Part shown: in pieces, positions 43,969 to 52,170 of the stretch
How the letters are laid out: each line of letters begins with the position of its first letter
Numbering within the stretch: position 1 is the stretch's first letter
Assembly: GCF_001676785.2 (NCBI RefSeq)
Contig: NZ_CP015910.2
Span: 248,001-312,000 of the forward strand
Length of the DNA: 64,000 bases
Direction: 5' to 3'
Source of the DNA: Brachyspira hyodysenteriae ATCC 27164
GTDB taxonomy: Bacteria; Spirochaetota; Brachyspiria; Brachyspirales; Brachyspiraceae
Translations under genes and position numbers: made by a program
Notes under the pieces: model-generated
Databases searched by the model: none
What the model was told of the DNA's origin: nothing
Seen by the model: only the letters and a program-made list of their open reading frames with translations

Positions 43969-44328
43969 GTGGTAAAATTAAGATTAAAACGTATAGGTCG
44001 CAAACATGAGCCTCATTATCGTATTGTAGCTGCAGATGCTCGTTTCCCACGCGATGGTCGTTTTATTGAAGAGCTAGGTTGGTTTAATCCTAAAGCTAAA
44101 GATGTATTATATAAGTTGAATGTAGAAGGTTTGAAAAAATGGCTTTCTAACGGTGCACAACCAACTTATGTAGTAAAAAGTATTCTTGTTAAAGAAGGTT
44201 TGATGGAAAAAGATAAAGGTGCTCCTATTGAAAGAAAGAAAAAAAGAGCATTGAAAAATCCTGAAAAAAGGCGCAAACATCGTAAACAAGCTAAGCCTGA
44301 ATCTGCTGAGGAGAAGAGCGAAGCTTAA
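43969..44328 (+). CDS. rpsP: 30S ribosomal protein S16
   Basis: 119 residues from a GTG at 43969, with Shine-Dalgarno GGAGGA. Conserved [20 protein letters not shown] and [18 protein letters not shown]. The C-terminal 40 residues are a charged tail ([20 protein letters not shown] ... EEKSEA), longer than in E. coli. S16 is an early 30S assembly protein. Confidence 0.96.
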   Translation: MVKLRLKRIGRKHEPHYRIVAADARFPRDGRFIEELGWFNPKAKDVLYKLNVEGLKKWLSNGAQPTYVVKSILVKEGLMEKDKGAPIERKKKRALKNPEKRRKHRKQAKPESAEEKSEA

Positions 44329-44360
44329 TTTACGTCTTATAATATATAAAGGAGTGTGCT

Positions 44361-44603
44361 ATGACGGAAGAAAAAGAGCTTATTGAGTATTTGGCTAAAA
44401 AGTTAGTGGATGAGCCTGAGGGTGTTAGTGTTAAGGTTATTGAAGGTGAAAAGAGTACGATTCTGGAATTGAAAGTAAACCAAAGCGACATAGGTAAAAT
44501 TATAGGTAAAAGAGGTCGTATTGCTCATGCATTACGTACTATTCTTTTTGCAGCTTCCATGAAAAGTGGTAAACGTGTAATGCTTGAGATTATTGACAAT
44601 TGA
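44361..44603 (+). CDS. khpA: KH-domain RNA-binding protein KhpA
   Basis: 80 residues, a single type II KH domain with the GxxG loop in IGKIIGKRGRIAHALRTIL. KhpA (YlqC) proteins bind RNA, often with KhpB/Jag. The position between rpsP and rimM is the conserved one in many bacteria. Shine-Dalgarno AAAGGAG. The stop TGA overlaps the rimM start by one base. Confidence 0.92.
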   Translation: MTEEKELIEYLAKKLVDEPEGVSVKVIEGEKSTILELKVNQSDIGKIIGKRGRIAHALRTILFAASMKSGKRVMLEIIDN

Positions 44604-45109
44604 TGATTTTTTATGCCAAAATCACAGGGTTACATGGTTTAAAAGGAGAGGTAGAAATGGCTTTTACCGATAAAAGTTATTTCACCTCTCTTCCTGTTTT
44701 AAGTAAAAATACACCTGTTATCATTAACAATCAAACATTTACTTTATTAAATGTTAAAAAGAAAAATAAATCTTTTGTATTCCAGTTAAAAGATATCAAT
44801 ACTATAGATCAGGCTGAAAAATTGATAGGTCTGGATATATTTATTGATTCTTCACACTTACCTATATTAGATGATGATACTTTTTATGAGGCTGAATTAA
44901 TCGGATATAAAATCATAGATACTGATAATAATATTTATGGTGAAATAACAGATGTATATAGCCTTCCTTCCAATTATGTATTTGAAATTAAATTAAAAGA
45001 AAACAATAATATAGTTTCAATACCATTCGTTAAGGCATATTTTGGGGATTCTGATAAAATAAATAAAACAATATGCATAATACAGAAACCTATATTTGAT
45101 GAGGATTAA
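44603..45109 (+). CDS. rimM: 16S rRNA processing protein RimM
   Basis: 168 residues from the ATG at 44603, overlapping the khpA stop (TGATG); a TTG one codon earlier is less likely. It starts IFYAKITGLHGLKGEVEM, then the RimM barrel, and the PRC-barrel domain ending FVKAYFGDSDKINKTICI. RimM helps assemble the 30S head near S19. In many bacteria trmD and rplS follow; here a DUF305 lipoprotein gene follows, so the operon ends at rimM. Confidence 0.92.
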   Translation: MIFYAKITGLHGLKGEVEMAFTDKSYFTSLPVLSKNTPVIINNQTFTLLNVKKKNKSFVFQLKDINTIDQAEKLIGLDIFIDSSHLPILDDDTFYEAELIGYKIIDTDNNIYGEITDVYSLPSNYVFEIKLKENNNIVSIPFVKAYFGDSDKINKTICIIQKPIFDED

Positions 45110-45235
45110 TATTTCTTAATTATTAATTGTTTTAATTACATTTTCTAATAAATTAAATTTTTTACTTTTTTTATATTGTTATAGTTATTAGATTGAATAA
45201 AAATCAATGATAAAAAATAAATAAAAGGATGGAAA

Positions 45236-45907
45236 ATGAATAAAATAAAAACAATTATAACAATATTTATTATTTCAGTTGCTTCTTTATTAATTATATC
45301 TTGCTCAGAGAAAAATGCTTCTGCATCTGCTGAAGAAGCTAACAATATGGATCATTCAGCTCATACAGCCCATAAAGCTGGTTCTGAGATTGTAGATTTA
45401 ATGCATCAGCCTATGATGGAGCAGCCTTTTCAAAAAACTGCTAATATAGATGCTGATTTTTTATTTAATATGATTCCTCATCATAAAGGAGCTATATTAT
45501 CTTCTCAAAAATTATTAGAAACTACTAAAAATGAAAAGTTAATAGAGCTAGCTAATAATATAATAGCTGAACAGGATAAAGAGGTTTTAGAGTTTGATGA
45601 ATTGATTAAAGAATTGAATACTAAAAACACAGATTACAGCGATGTAGATACTGAAGCTATAGGAAATGATATGCAGCTTATTATGGATAATATGATGGCT
45701 GATATGTCTTCTATTGAAATTACAGGTGATAATGATATAGATTTTATTAGAGGTATGATACCTCATCATCAGGCAGCTATTGATGTTTCTAAAAAAATAT
45801 TAGAATATACTAAAGATGAAAAAATAAAAGAAATAGCAAACAGAATAATAACAGCACAGGAAAAAGAAATAGAAGATATGAATAACATGATTAATTCTAT
45901 GATCTAA
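45236..45907 (+). CDS. DUF305 lipoprotein with two ferritin-like repeats
   Basis: 223 residues. Signal MNKIKTIITIFIISVASLL ending LIISC, with the lipidated Cys at 23. Two copies of the DUF305 pattern: DADFLFNMIPHHKGAILSSQ and DIDFIRGMIPHHQAAIDVSK, each with the M-I-P-H-H motif likely to bind a metal. A His/Met-rich N-terminal stretch (MDHSAHTAHKAG, LMHQPMMEQP) also suggests copper or another metal. Exported, membrane-anchored. Shine-Dalgarno AAAGGA. Terminator at 45922. Function is not established for the family. Confidence 0.88.
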   Translation: MNKIKTIITIFIISVASLLIISCSEKNASASAEEANNMDHSAHTAHKAGSEIVDLMHQPMMEQPFQKTANIDADFLFNMIPHHKGAILSSQKLLETTKNEKLIELANNIIAEQDKEVLEFDELIKELNTKNTDYSDVDTEAIGNDMQLIMDNMMADMSSIEITGDNDIDFIRGMIPHHQAAIDVSKKILEYTKDEKIKEIANRIITAQEKEIEDMNNMINSMI

Positions 45908-45921
45908 TATCTATAAAATAT

Positions 45922-45957
45922 GAGCTGGATTGAAAAAATCCGGCTCTTCTTTTATTT
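45922..45957 (+). terminator. Terminator after the DUF305 gene
   Basis: GAGCTGGATT (45922-45931) pairs with AATCCGGCTC (45937-45946), with one G-T pair, then T-rich DNA. Confidence 0.82.
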
Positions 45958-45965
45958 ATGAATAA

Positions 45966-45993
45966 TTGACAAATTGATTTATTTTTGTATAAT
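45966..45993 (+). promoter_or_regulatory. Sigma70 promoter of smpB
   Basis: TTGACA (45966-45971), a 16-bp spacer and TATAAT (45988-45993), 28 bp before the ATG. No Shine-Dalgarno is visible in the short leader. Confidence 0.83.
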
Positions 45994-46021
45994 CTATATA
46001 CTTAAATTATGGTAATGTATT

Positions 46022-46507
46022 ATGGCTAGTAAAAAGGATAAAAAATCAGGCAGCAATACTATTTCTTCTGGTGAGATAGTAAAAAATAAAAAGGCTTTAT
46101 TCAATTATGAGCTTGTAGAGAAGTTTGAGGCAGGTATTGTTTTGCTTGGTACAGAGGTAAAATCCCTAAGAGAAAGAAGCGTTAATATGTCTGATAGTTA
46201 TGCCTCTTTTAAAAAGGGGGAGCTTTTTATAGTTAATATGCATATATCCCCTTATCATTTTGGAAATAGAAATAATCATGAACCATTAAGAGAAAGAAAA
46301 CTTTTAATGAAAAAAAGGGAATTAAGAAGATTATACGGAAAAATCAAAGAACAAGGTCTTACTTTGATACCGGTTAAATTATATTTTTCTAGAGGAAAAG
46401 TTAAAGTAGAATTAGCATTGGCTAAAGGTAAGAAACTTCATGATAAAAGAGAAACTTTAAAAAGAAAGACTTTAGACAGAGAAATGGAAAGATATATTAA
46501 AAGATAA
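46022..46507 (+). CDS. smpB: SsrA (tmRNA)-binding protein SmpB
   Basis: 161 residues. It has KNKKALFNYELVEKFEAGIV, LLGTEVKSLRERSVNMSDSY, HISPYHFGNRNNHEP, RERKLLMKKREL and the C-terminal tail GKKLHDKRETLKRKTLDREM. SmpB brings tmRNA to stalled ribosomes. The first ~20 residues are a Lys-rich extension. The tmRNA gene is not in this window. Confidence 0.97.
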   Translation: MASKKDKKSGSNTISSGEIVKNKKALFNYELVEKFEAGIVLLGTEVKSLRERSVNMSDSYASFKKGELFIVNMHISPYHFGNRNNHEPLRERKLLMKKRELRRLYGKIKEQGLTLIPVKLYFSRGKVKVELALAKGKKLHDKRETLKRKTLDREMERYIKR

Positions 46508-46512
46508 TATAT

Positions 46513-46794
46513 TTATTTCTCATAAGATAAAGCATTTCTTATATAAAATTCTAATTTACTAATATTGTCTGATACTTCTTTTATATTTCTTTTTTTATCT
46601 TCATCTGTTTTGTATTTTTTTAGTGAGTCTATAAATTCAATTAATAAATCTTTTATATTATTCATAGAAGTTTTTTCAAATTGTTTTGCCATAACTTCTA
46701 TTTTTTCTATGGTACTGTAATCTATATTGTTTATGCCGCTGAAAATTATATCGGATAAAAGTATTTCCAAATCTCTTATTAAAGCGAAAATCAT
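46513..46794 (-). CDS. Hypothetical protein, 93 residues
   Basis: A short, charged, mostly helical protein (MIFALIRDLEILLSDIIFSG ... KYKTDEDKKRNIKEVSDN) with no recognised domain or signal peptide. Its start lies 3 bp after the stop of the membrane-protein gene upstream on the same strand (46798-48024), which suggests cotranscription and perhaps a shared role. No family recognised. Confidence 0.65.
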   Translation of the reverse strand: MIFALIRDLEILLSDIIFSGINNIDYSTIEKIEVMAKQFEKTSMNNIKDLLIEFIDSLKKYKTDEDKKRNIKEVSDNISKLEFYIRNALSYEK

Positions 46795-46797
46795 ATA

Positions 46798-48024
46798 TTA
46801 CCTGTTATTGTCTTTTATTTTTAATAAATTAAGTCTGTATAAGAAAGGTATATCCTTTTTTACTTTAACAATATAAAGAGCAGAAGCTGCAAATATTCCG
46901 ATTAAAGCAGTTACTAGAGATAAATTATTCATAACAAAAACAGTTTGATATAAAATTAATATACATATAGGTATATATATCCCGCCTGCTAATGCTGTAA
47001 GTATCAAAAATAAGAAGAATACAAATACTGGATTACCCATAACTGCATTATCGAATATATATTCTGTACCCATATGAGTAGAAAATGTTTCAAGATATAA
47101 ATATATTGTAGAAATGCATGCCAGTATAAAAAATGCTATAGCATATATTTTTTCTCTTTTTACTAAGAATCCTGCTATGAAAAATGCTATAAGTATAACA
47201 GAAAAAATATAACTATCTAAAAGCAGAAAACAAGCCACTATTAATAACTCTGTCAATATTATAAATATCATAAGAGCAAAATTCTTTTTGATAGATGCAA
47301 AGCCGAAGAATGTATATATTATTATTTTAGATTTACTGTTTCTATATTCTTCATATATATGTTTGAAATAACTTATAAATATTAATGCAATAGATACCAA
47401 AAATAGAGATGGAAATAGGGTTGATGTTATTAATATAGAGCTTTTAATATTTACATTATCACCATCTCCTATTATTAATGAAGATATTTTATTTCCTTTT
47501 TCTTCTTTTATATTTACATAAGCATATTCTTCATAAGATATATTTGTATTTCCTGTTGAGCCTACATAAAGTATATGCATAAGTACAACGCCATTTCCAG
47601 GATTTTTTAAATTTATCTTAGCCTTTGCTATTCCATTTTCATCTGTAGGAACAACATATACATTACTATAGAGATTAACAGATTCATTAGTATTTAATGC
47701 TGTTTCTTCACTTTCATCTATTTCTTTTAAAAGTATTTCTTCTTTTTGGTTTTCATCTATTTCAAAGTCAAACATATCAGGATGTAATGATGTGAATCTT
47801 ACCAATCTATTAACAAGAGGAAATCCTCTTCTTTCAAGCATTATAGATACTTCATTTTGTGTATTTGTCGAATCTGATTCATTAACTTCATTTGATTCAT
47901 TATATATGATAAAATTATTTTCTTTTTCGTAAGTAAATTTATATTCAGGATCTTTATTTGTTGTATTATCTTGAGCATATACTATATTTAATATTGCAAG
48001 AAATATTATAAAATATTTTAGCAT
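46798..48024 (-). CDS. Membrane protein with exported N-terminal domain, unknown
   Basis: 408 residues. A signal peptide (1-17, MLKYFIIFLAILNIVYAQ) is followed by an exported region of about 170 residues rich in Glu, Asn and Ser that includes TDENGIAKAKINLKNPGNGV, which resembles a beta-sandwich of the carboxypeptidase-regulatory type. From about residue 195 to 390 there are roughly seven hydrophobic helices, then a short basic tail. This layout suggests an envelope sensor or transporter-associated protein, but I recognise no family. First gene of a two-gene unit. Confidence 0.7.
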   Translation of the reverse strand: MLKYFIIFLAILNIVYAQDNTTNKDPEYKFTYEKENNFIIYNESNEVNESDSTNTQNEVSIMLERRGFPLVNRLVRFTSLHPDMFDFEIDENQKEEILLKEIDESEETALNTNESVNLYSNVYVVPTDENGIAKAKINLKNPGNGVVLMHILYVGSTGNTNISYEEYAYVNIKEEKGNKISSLIIGDGDNVNIKSSILITSTLFPSLFLVSIALIFISYFKHIYEEYRNSKSKIIIYTFFGFASIKKNFALMIFIILTELLIVACFLLLDSYIFSVILIAFFIAGFLVKREKIYAIAFFILACISTIYLYLETFSTHMGTEYIFDNAVMGNPVFVFFLFLILTALAGGIYIPICILILYQTVFVMNNLSLVTALIGIFAASALYIVKVKKDIPFLYRLNLLKIKDNNR

Positions 48025-48194
48025 TTATAAAAATCTCCTGATTAAAGAAACGAAATTAATGATTGTTATTAATTATCGAACAAATTAATAAAATTAAATA
48101 ATATAATTTTATATTATTTAACCTTATTAATTCTTTATGATACGAAAAAGTTTTATTAACAATTATATAAACTGCTAAAAAACCCAATTAGTAA

Positions 48195-48238
48195 AAAAGA
48201 ACACCATCTTTTTTTAAGATTAGTGTTCTTTATTTTTT
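48195..48238. terminator. Terminator after groES
   Basis: AAAGAACAC pairs with GTGTTCTTT around an inner ATCTT/AAGAT arm, with A- and T-runs on both sides. Confidence 0.75.
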
Positions 48239-48255
48239 ATTTGTATAGCTATTAA

Positions 48256-48522
48256 TTATTTTATAAGAGCAACTATCTCTTCATTTTTTACTATTAAGTA
48301 TTCAGTATCTCCTTCTTTAATTTGAATACCTGCATATTTATCATATATAACTATATCGCCTTTTTTCACTTTTATATCTTCGCTGTCTCCTACTTCTACA
48401 ACTTCTGCTTTCTGAGTTTTTTCTTTAGCTGTATCTGGAAGAAGTATTCCGCTTGAAGTTTTTTCTTCTTGTTCTAATACTTTTAAAAGAACTCTATCTG
48501 CTAATGGTTTAATAGATGGCAT
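48256..48522 (-). CDS. groES: Co-chaperonin GroES
   Basis: 88 residues, slightly short. PLADRVLLKVLEQEEKTSSG, ILLPDTAKEKTQKAEVVEVG, KKGDIVIYDKYAGIQIK are typical, and the mobile loop (EEKTSSGILL) is present. It caps the GroEL chamber. No groEL gene is adjacent. Shine-Dalgarno AAGGAG before the ATG at 48522. Confidence 0.95.
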   Translation of the reverse strand: MPSIKPLADRVLLKVLEQEEKTSSGILLPDTAKEKTQKAEVVEVGDSEDIKVKKGDIVIYDKYAGIQIKEGDTEYLIVKNEEIVALIK

Positions 48523-48635
48523 ATTTTATATCTCCTTAAAATGTATTTATTTCGATAATTTTTTTTAATAATTTTTGCTATATTCTATAATAAAAAAACT
48601 TAAAAGTCAATAACTGATTAAATACTAATATTTAT

Positions 48636-49148
48636 TTAGTATTCTATAAGAACATTAACAGGATATTTTTCTATTTCTTTTCTTCCATTTAATTCTTTTA
48701 ATTCTATTAAAAAAGAAGAACCTACAACTATGCCCTCTAATTTTTCAACCATTTTTATCATAGCTAGAGCTGTTCCGCCTGTAGCTATTAAATCATCTAC
48801 TATTAAAACTCTTTCTCCTTTTTTAATAGCATCTTCATGCATATATAAAGTATCTGTACCGTACTCTAAAGCATATTCTTCTGAAATAGTTTTGTAAGGT
48901 AATTTACCTTTTTTTCTTACTGGTATAAATCCGCAGTTTAGTTTATAAGCTAATGCTGAACCTATTAAAAATCCTCTGCTTTCTGCTCCAACTATATAAT
49001 CTATTTTTTCACTGCTTATTTGTTCAGCCATTTTATCTATTGCATATTTGAATGCATCTTTATTTTGTAGTAAAGTAGTGATGTCTCTAAAAAGTATGCC
49101 TTTTTTAGGATAATCTTGAATATTTCTTATATAGTCTTTTAACTCCAT
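48636..49148 (-). CDS. apt: Adenine phosphoribosyltransferase
   Basis: 170 residues with the PRPP-binding motif VLIVDDLIATGGTA, the hood YPKKGILFRDITTLLQNKDA and DYIVGAESRGFLIGSALAYK. It salvages adenine to AMP. It lies 114 bp upstream of groES on the same strand. The start at 49148 has GAGGTG 6 bp upstream. Confidence 0.96.
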   Translation of the reverse strand: MELKDYIRNIQDYPKKGILFRDITTLLQNKDAFKYAIDKMAEQISSEKIDYIVGAESRGFLIGSALAYKLNCGFIPVRKKGKLPYKTISEEYALEYGTDTLYMHEDAIKKGERVLIVDDLIATGGTALAMIKMVEKLEGIVVGSSFLIELKELNGRKEIEKYPVNVLIEY

Positions 49149-49291
49149 ATAACACCTCGTTTTTATTTAAAAAATAGTTATGTAAACCATAACACAGTTT
49201 TTGATTATAATACTTTTGTAAAAAAAATCAATAAAAAATACTGCTTTTAATAAACTAATTTTAATATATTATAAAAGAGTAGGAGAATATT

Positions 49292-50809
49292 ATGAATTAT
49301 TATATTGGTATAGATTTAGGAACTTCATCGGTAAAGGCTTTAATAATGTCGGAAAATGGAAAAATAGCAGCATTATCTCAAAAAGATTATGATTTTGATA
49401 AGCCTTATTATGATTTTGCTGAGCAGGATGTTAATGTATGGTGGCAAAGCACTGTATTCACAATAAAAGATTCTTTAAATCAATTAAGGAAAATAGATTC
49501 AAATTATAAAATATCAGGATTAAGTTTTTCAGGACAAATGCATGGACTTGTGGCTTTAGATAAAAACGGAAATGTTTTAAGAAAAGCTATATTATGGTGC
49601 GATTCAAGAAGCGTTAAAGAGCTTGATTATATAAATAATATAGTAGGTTTAGAAAAAATAATGCAGATAAATCATAGTCCGGAAGCTGTTGGATTTTTAC
49701 TTCCTTCTTTGCTTTGGATAAAAAATAATGAACCTAATATATATGAAAAGATTTATAAAGTAATTCTTCCTAAAGATTATATAAGATACAAATTAACTGA
49801 TATAATTGCTTCTGACATAACTGATGCTGCTGCTACAGGAGTTTTTGACAGTGATAATTCTTCTTGGTCTGATTATATAATAGAAAAACTTAATTTAGAA
49901 AGAAATATTTTTCCAGATATTTTTTATCCTTATGAGATATCCGGATCTATTACAGAGAAAGCAAGCAAAGAAACAGGTTTAGAAATAGGGGTGAAGGTCT
50001 CTTATGGAGGAGCTGATCAAGTTATGCAGGCTATAGGCAACGGCATAATAAATACAAATACTGCCTCTATTACTATAGGAACAGGCGGACAGATTTTAAT
50101 GCCTATAGATAAGCCTATTTATGATAAAAAGAATATGGCTTCTCATACCTTCAATTTTTTATTTCCTAATACTTGGTATTATTTAGGTGCTGCATTATCT
50201 TCCGGTTTAGCATTGAAATGGGCTAAGAATAATTTTGGAAATGAAAATGAAACTTTTAAGAATATAGATTTTAAAGTAAAAGATATAAATCCAGGAAGTA
50301 ATGGTATAATATTTCTTCCTTATTTAGCTGGTGAGAGAACTCCTCATATGAACAGTGATGCTTCTGCTATGTTTTTGGGATTAACTTTAAATCATGATAG
50401 ATATCATATTTTAAGAGCTGTTATGGAGGGAGTTGTATATTCTTTAAAATACTGCTTTATGATTTTAACTGATGATTTAAATATGAAATGCAATAGATTA
50501 ATAGCTTCTGGCGGAGGTTCTTATAGTGATGTATGGCTTCAGATTCAGGCTGATATTTTAAATATAGAAATTTATGTTTCAAGAACTAAGGAGCAGGCTG
50601 CATTAGGAGCGGCCATAACTTCTGCTGTTGCTAATAAAGAGTATTCAGGTTATGAAGAGGCTGTAAAAAAAATTGTATCTTATGATGATAGACCTATAGT
50701 TCCGATAAATGAGAATGCTAAAGTTTATAATGAATACTATCAGATATTTAGAGAATGTTATAAAAGAAATTTTGAATTGATGAGTAAGTTAAAAAATATA
50801 ACTTATTAA
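49292..50809 (+). CDS. xylB: Xylulokinase
   Basis: 505 residues of the FGGY kinase family: YYIGIDLGTSSVKALIMSENG, SFSGQMHGLVALDKNG, LWCDSRS, then the catalytic Asp in SYGGADQVMQAIGNG, TIGTGGQILMP and LIASGGGSYSDVWLQIQADI. The QMHG motif marks xylulokinase over other FGGY members. It phosphorylates D-xylulose for the pentose phosphate pathway. No xylose isomerase or transporter is adjacent. Shine-Dalgarno TAGGAG. Element G begins 8 bp after the stop. Confidence 0.93.
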   Translation: MNYYIGIDLGTSSVKALIMSENGKIAALSQKDYDFDKPYYDFAEQDVNVWWQSTVFTIKDSLNQLRKIDSNYKISGLSFSGQMHGLVALDKNGNVLRKAILWCDSRSVKELDYINNIVGLEKIMQINHSPEAVGFLLPSLLWIKNNEPNIYEKIYKVILPKDYIRYKLTDIIASDITDAAATGVFDSDNSSWSDYIIEKLNLERNIFPDIFYPYEISGSITEKASKETGLEIGVKVSYGGADQVMQAIGNGIINTNTASITIGTGGQILMPIDKPIYDKKNMASHTFNFLFPNTWYYLGAALSSGLALKWAKNNFGNENETFKNIDFKVKDINPGSNGIIFLPYLAGERTPHMNSDASAMFLGLTLNHDRYHILRAVMEGVVYSLKYCFMILTDDLNMKCNRLIASGGGSYSDVWLQIQADILNIEIYVSRTKEQAALGAAITSAVANKEYSGYEEAVKKIVSYDDRPIVPINENAKVYNEYYQIFRECYKRNFELMSKLKNITY

Positions 50810-50817
50810 ATTATATT

Positions 50818-51015
50818 ACGCACGCATAGAAGATTATATAAATATAATAAGATTGTACTATAAAATTAATCTCAATTTATAATGAAGTTAATCGTGCGTT
50901 GATAAGCACAAAAAATTTAATTAACATTTAGGGCGGGTGTTAGAATAACAGTTAAAAGTAAAAAAGAAAAATAATACAAAAATTACTTATTATTGTAAAA
51001 AGCCTAGAGGGCGGG
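50818..51015. repeat. Nested-palindrome element G (core and right arms)
   Basis: Core left ACGCACG (50818-50824), core right AATCGTGCGTT (50890-50900), inner right GGGCGGG (50931-50937), outer right AGGGCGGG (51008-51015), followed by AATTGTAAATAAAATT. The left arms are missing because xylB ends there. It occupies most of the gap 50810-51158. Confidence 0.85.
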
Positions 51016-51158
51016 CAATTGTAAATAAAATTCAAAAACTTGATATAAATCTAAAATAATTTTATTAGATTTCAGAATTTATTTATACTTGTCAAAATAT
51101 TTTACAATATATAAATGTATATGTTTATAATTTTATTATAATAGGAGATGATTTTAAT

Positions 51159-51797
51159 ATGAATTTTCAGAGAAAAATACTTTTTATATTAGCATTATTA
51201 ATATTATTTTCTTTTAATCTTTTTGCTAATTTTAAGTTTGGAATAAGTCCAAGACTTGGAGCTGATATAAATATAGCTAAATCCGAAAATTATAGCAGTG
51301 CATTGTTAGATCCAAGATTAGATTTAAATTTTCAAATAGGATACGGATTTAAATTAAATAATATAAATTTATTAAGCGGTATAGATCTTTTATTTGATTT
51401 TGGAATTAATGAACATATGGTATCTGTAATTGACAGTGGTACTTCTTTAATTAATAGAGTAACAGCATTTGGAATATATACAGGAGTAGCTTTAAAATTC
51501 GATTTAACTAAAAATAATCAAAATCTTCTTGTAGGAATATCTGCCGGAGTGCAGTTTAATCCTTTATTAGGTGTGGATTATAAATCAGTTCCTATATCTC
51601 CTTATGTAAGATTATCATTAGAAAGAAAATTCTTTGATACTGAAAAAATAGATTTTATTGCAGGCGTTCATTTGTCTTATGAGAATATGATTTTTAATTC
51701 CGATGATATGAATAATATATTTGCCTATAATAGTGTTAATCAATATCATTCTGTAGGTTTGATGTTTAGCTTTGGATTTTTCTTCGAGAATAGATAA
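51159..51797 (+). CDS. Probable outer-membrane beta-barrel protein 3
   Basis: 212 residues. Signal peptide about 1-24 (LILFSFNLFA). The mature protein has alternating amphipathic strands (FKFGISPRLGADINIA, LNFQIGYGFKLNN, ISAGVQFNPLLGVDY, VGLMFSFGFFF) and ends in aromatic residues followed by ENR. It is similar in size to the barrel pair at 35338-36773 but not a close paralogue. Shine-Dalgarno AGGAGATG. It stands alone between elements G and H. Surface location and function are inferred only. Confidence 0.72.
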   Translation: MNFQRKILFILALLILFSFNLFANFKFGISPRLGADINIAKSENYSSALLDPRLDLNFQIGYGFKLNNINLLSGIDLLFDFGINEHMVSVIDSGTSLINRVTAFGIYTGVALKFDLTKNNQNLLVGISAGVQFNPLLGVDYKSVPISPYVRLSLERKFFDTEKIDFIAGVHLSYENMIFNSDDMNNIFAYNSVNQYHSVGLMFSFGFFFENR

Positions 51798-51956
51798 AAG
51801 TTTTAAACAAGCTTATAACTGATAATTTATTTTATATGTTATTAACTATTTTAATATAAATTTGGCTAAGAATAATGCGTGCTTTTGCAACTTTTACGAA
51901 GTCCTGGAAAAGTTGATATAAAAATAAATAATATAATTTTTTAACTATATTTAAAA

Positions 51957-52153
51957 CCCCGCCCTTTATTCCTTTTTATCTAATTTAAAATTTTAACTTT
52001 CATTATCTTTATAGCTTATTTAGAAATTTTAGCACCCGCCCAAAATTTTATTAGATTTAAGGAATTATTTAACGCACGATAAACTGAATTTTAATTATGA
52101 AGCTGCTTTTAAATATAACTTTAATTATATATAAAAATTCACTTACCGTGCGT
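51957..52153. repeat. Nested-palindrome element H (left arms and core)
   Basis: Outer left CCCCGCCCT (51957-51965), inner left CACCCGCCCA (52033-52042), core left AACGCACG (52071-52078), core right ACCGTGCGT (52145-52153). Right arms are missing where the oppA-like gene ends. The TTTTGCAACTTTTACGAAGT ... AAAAGTTGAT module lies just before it (51892-51918). Confidence 0.87.
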
Positions 52154-52170
52154 CTGGGAAATAAATAAAA

